Origin: Aphanomyces cochlioides
Lineage: Eukaryota; Oomycota; Saprolegniomycetes; Saprolegniales; Verrucalvaceae
NCBI GenBank assembly: GCA_019828595.1
Contig: JAHQRK010000011.1
Span: 2,170,001 to 2,234,000, forward strand
Length of the DNA stretch: 64,000 bases
Direction of reading: 5' to 3'
The notes under the pieces: model-generated
Database searches by the model: none
What the model was told of the DNA's origin: nothing
Seen by the model: only the letters and a program-made list of their open reading frames with translations
Part shown: piece after piece, positions 62,885 to 64,000 of the stretch
Layout: each line of letters opens with the position of its first letter
Numbering within the stretch: position 1 is the stretch's first letter
Program-made: the position numbers and the translations under genes

Positions 62885-64000
62885 GTTGTCTCTCAAAGCT
62901 AGCTAATGAAAGAACCAATCAGACTCATTTCTTATGAATTGAGGAACCTAGGATTTACCTAGGATTGGATAATGAATTGATCAGCATTCCCTCCACACAC
63001 TTGATATTGAGATCAAGCTGAGATCTGGTCAACGAAAGAATTTCCGCACTTGAGCAATGTCAAACACAACATTGTTGACCATGCGAAGGTAAAACGAATC
63101 ACAAGACAGAATTGCGAATGAGGGACGCAGAATTGCAGAAAGCATATCCAGATTGTATGTCGTTGCACAAATTTTTTATCTTTTTACACGTTTCATGAAA
63201 AAAACACCTCTCGATCACTTTTTTATTTTTTGCCAAAATCTTTAATTTTTGGCAATTTTTGAAAAATGTCATTCTTTTGATCCAGATAGACATATTTCTA
63301 AAAAATGCCAATTTTTCAAAAATAGCCAAAAAATCTCTTTTTTGGCATTTTTTCGGCATCCAGACCCACCCTTAATATTCGTCAGTACTATTATACTGTA
63401 TAATAGTACTATTAATAGTAGCGAATACTTGAGGTACATTGTTGACCTAAAACTATATCTACTAAATTTAAAGATCGTGCACAAACTACCACAGATAAAA
63501 TTTAAAAACTTATTGTTAATTCATAAGAAACCATTTGGGCTGAAGAACGTAATGCACCTAAAAAGGCATGTAGTCAATGGTGCTATATTTGAATCTTGGT
63601 GTTTGTATGTCAAAGTCATAAAACAATATCCGTATAAAGATCAATACGGATGTTTGCCCTGTGACTGTCCAAATCAATATACACTGTACGGTACACTTCC
63701 CTCGGATCCTAACGCAATGTGGAACATTGCAAGCAGGACAAGTGCCACTGACGGAGCAGATGGATAAGAGAGATAAAGAACGTATCGCAAGCATCTGGAT
63801 GTTGACCACATTGTACGGTGGCGGCGCTAAAAAATGCACCATGAGAATATATCGCGGTGCTGCCGCTGCTACCTCCAGTCGGTCGACGAACGGTCTGTCA
63901 GCGCGAGTTATCCTGGATACAGTAGTGTGTCCAAGTTGGAATGACGGCATTCTCACGGGGCTAAAGCATCGTTCAAGAGCAGCCTGGAACGATATGGCCC
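62885..64000. repeat. Inverted duplication, right arm (runs off the window)
   Basis: Reverse complement of 38468-39582. Here 62885-63371 is a truncated left end of Harbinger-C, ending at its GGGTG terminus with the TTA target at 63372-63374, and 63375-64000 is the flank. The rest of Harbinger-C is absent, so this copy came from a segment cut inside the transposon. It probably continues beyond 64000. Confidence 0.92.

Overview
This window looks like a transposon-dominated, gene-poor stretch of an oomycete nuclear genome, most like the Saprolegniales (Aphanomyces/Saprolegnia type). That assignment is an inference. It rests on: very short spliceosomal introns (38-80 nt) inside transposase genes; a WRKY19-like Cys/His-repeat zinc-finger gene; a nuclear piece of mitochondrial nad11, which oomycetes keep in mitochondrial DNA; and a mixed load of hAT, PIF/Harbinger, KDZ, Tc1/mariner, pogo, IS630-like, Copia, Gypsy, BEL/Pao-like and LINE elements. 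I see no rRNA, CRISPR or prokaryotic operon structure. Ordinary host genes are few: a type I membrane protein at 33.8-34.5 kb and the WRKY19-like protein at 36.4-37.2 kb are the best candidates.

Layout. 0-5 kb: nad11 NUMT, truncated hAT transposase, decayed Copia gag/protease. 5-19.5 kb: Gypsy-1 (gag at 5.1-6.3 kb; RNase H/integrase resuming at 12.5-14.5 kb) is interrupted by Gypsy-2, a near-complete LTR element (6371-12457, 139-bp LTRs, PBS, PPT). Both carry minus-strand ORFs downstream of the integrase. A Harbinger fragment sits in an LTR remnant at 18.6-19.4 kb. 19.5-26 kb: a 522-bp MITE with an 8-bp target duplication, a BEL/Pao-like fragment, a KDZ-type transposase pseudogene, and an 827-bp Harbinger derivative. 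28.6-32.3 kb: an apparently intact, intron-containing Tc1/mariner element with an apparently intact pogo element nested in its 3' UTR. 32.5-38.5 kb: relics of an unknown gene family, the two host-like genes, a foldback element and a MITE. 39.1-44.3 kb: a 3.3-kb Harbinger element, a decayed pogo element and degenerate tandem repeats. 48.5-50.9 kb: an IS630/Tc1-like transposon with an intact transposase and a convergent accessory gene of unknown function. 52.5-62.4 kb: a LINE whose ORF2 has a Cys/His finger between RT and RNase H and a long C-terminal extension.

Two structures at larger scale are not explained by single elements. First, blocks at 27.8-33.5 kb reappear collinear but inverted at 51.5-46.5 kb. 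They are weakly conserved, and each copy was invaded by a different Tc1-superfamily element. Second, a nearly identical inverted duplication of about 1.1 kb (38468-39582 versus 62885-64000) includes the left end of the Harbinger element and runs to the window edge.

Best candidates for something undescribed: the accessory protein of the IS630-like transposon, the antisense genes of the Gypsy elements, and the nested pair of possibly active mariner and pogo elements. All calls come from reading the sequence; no homology search was run.
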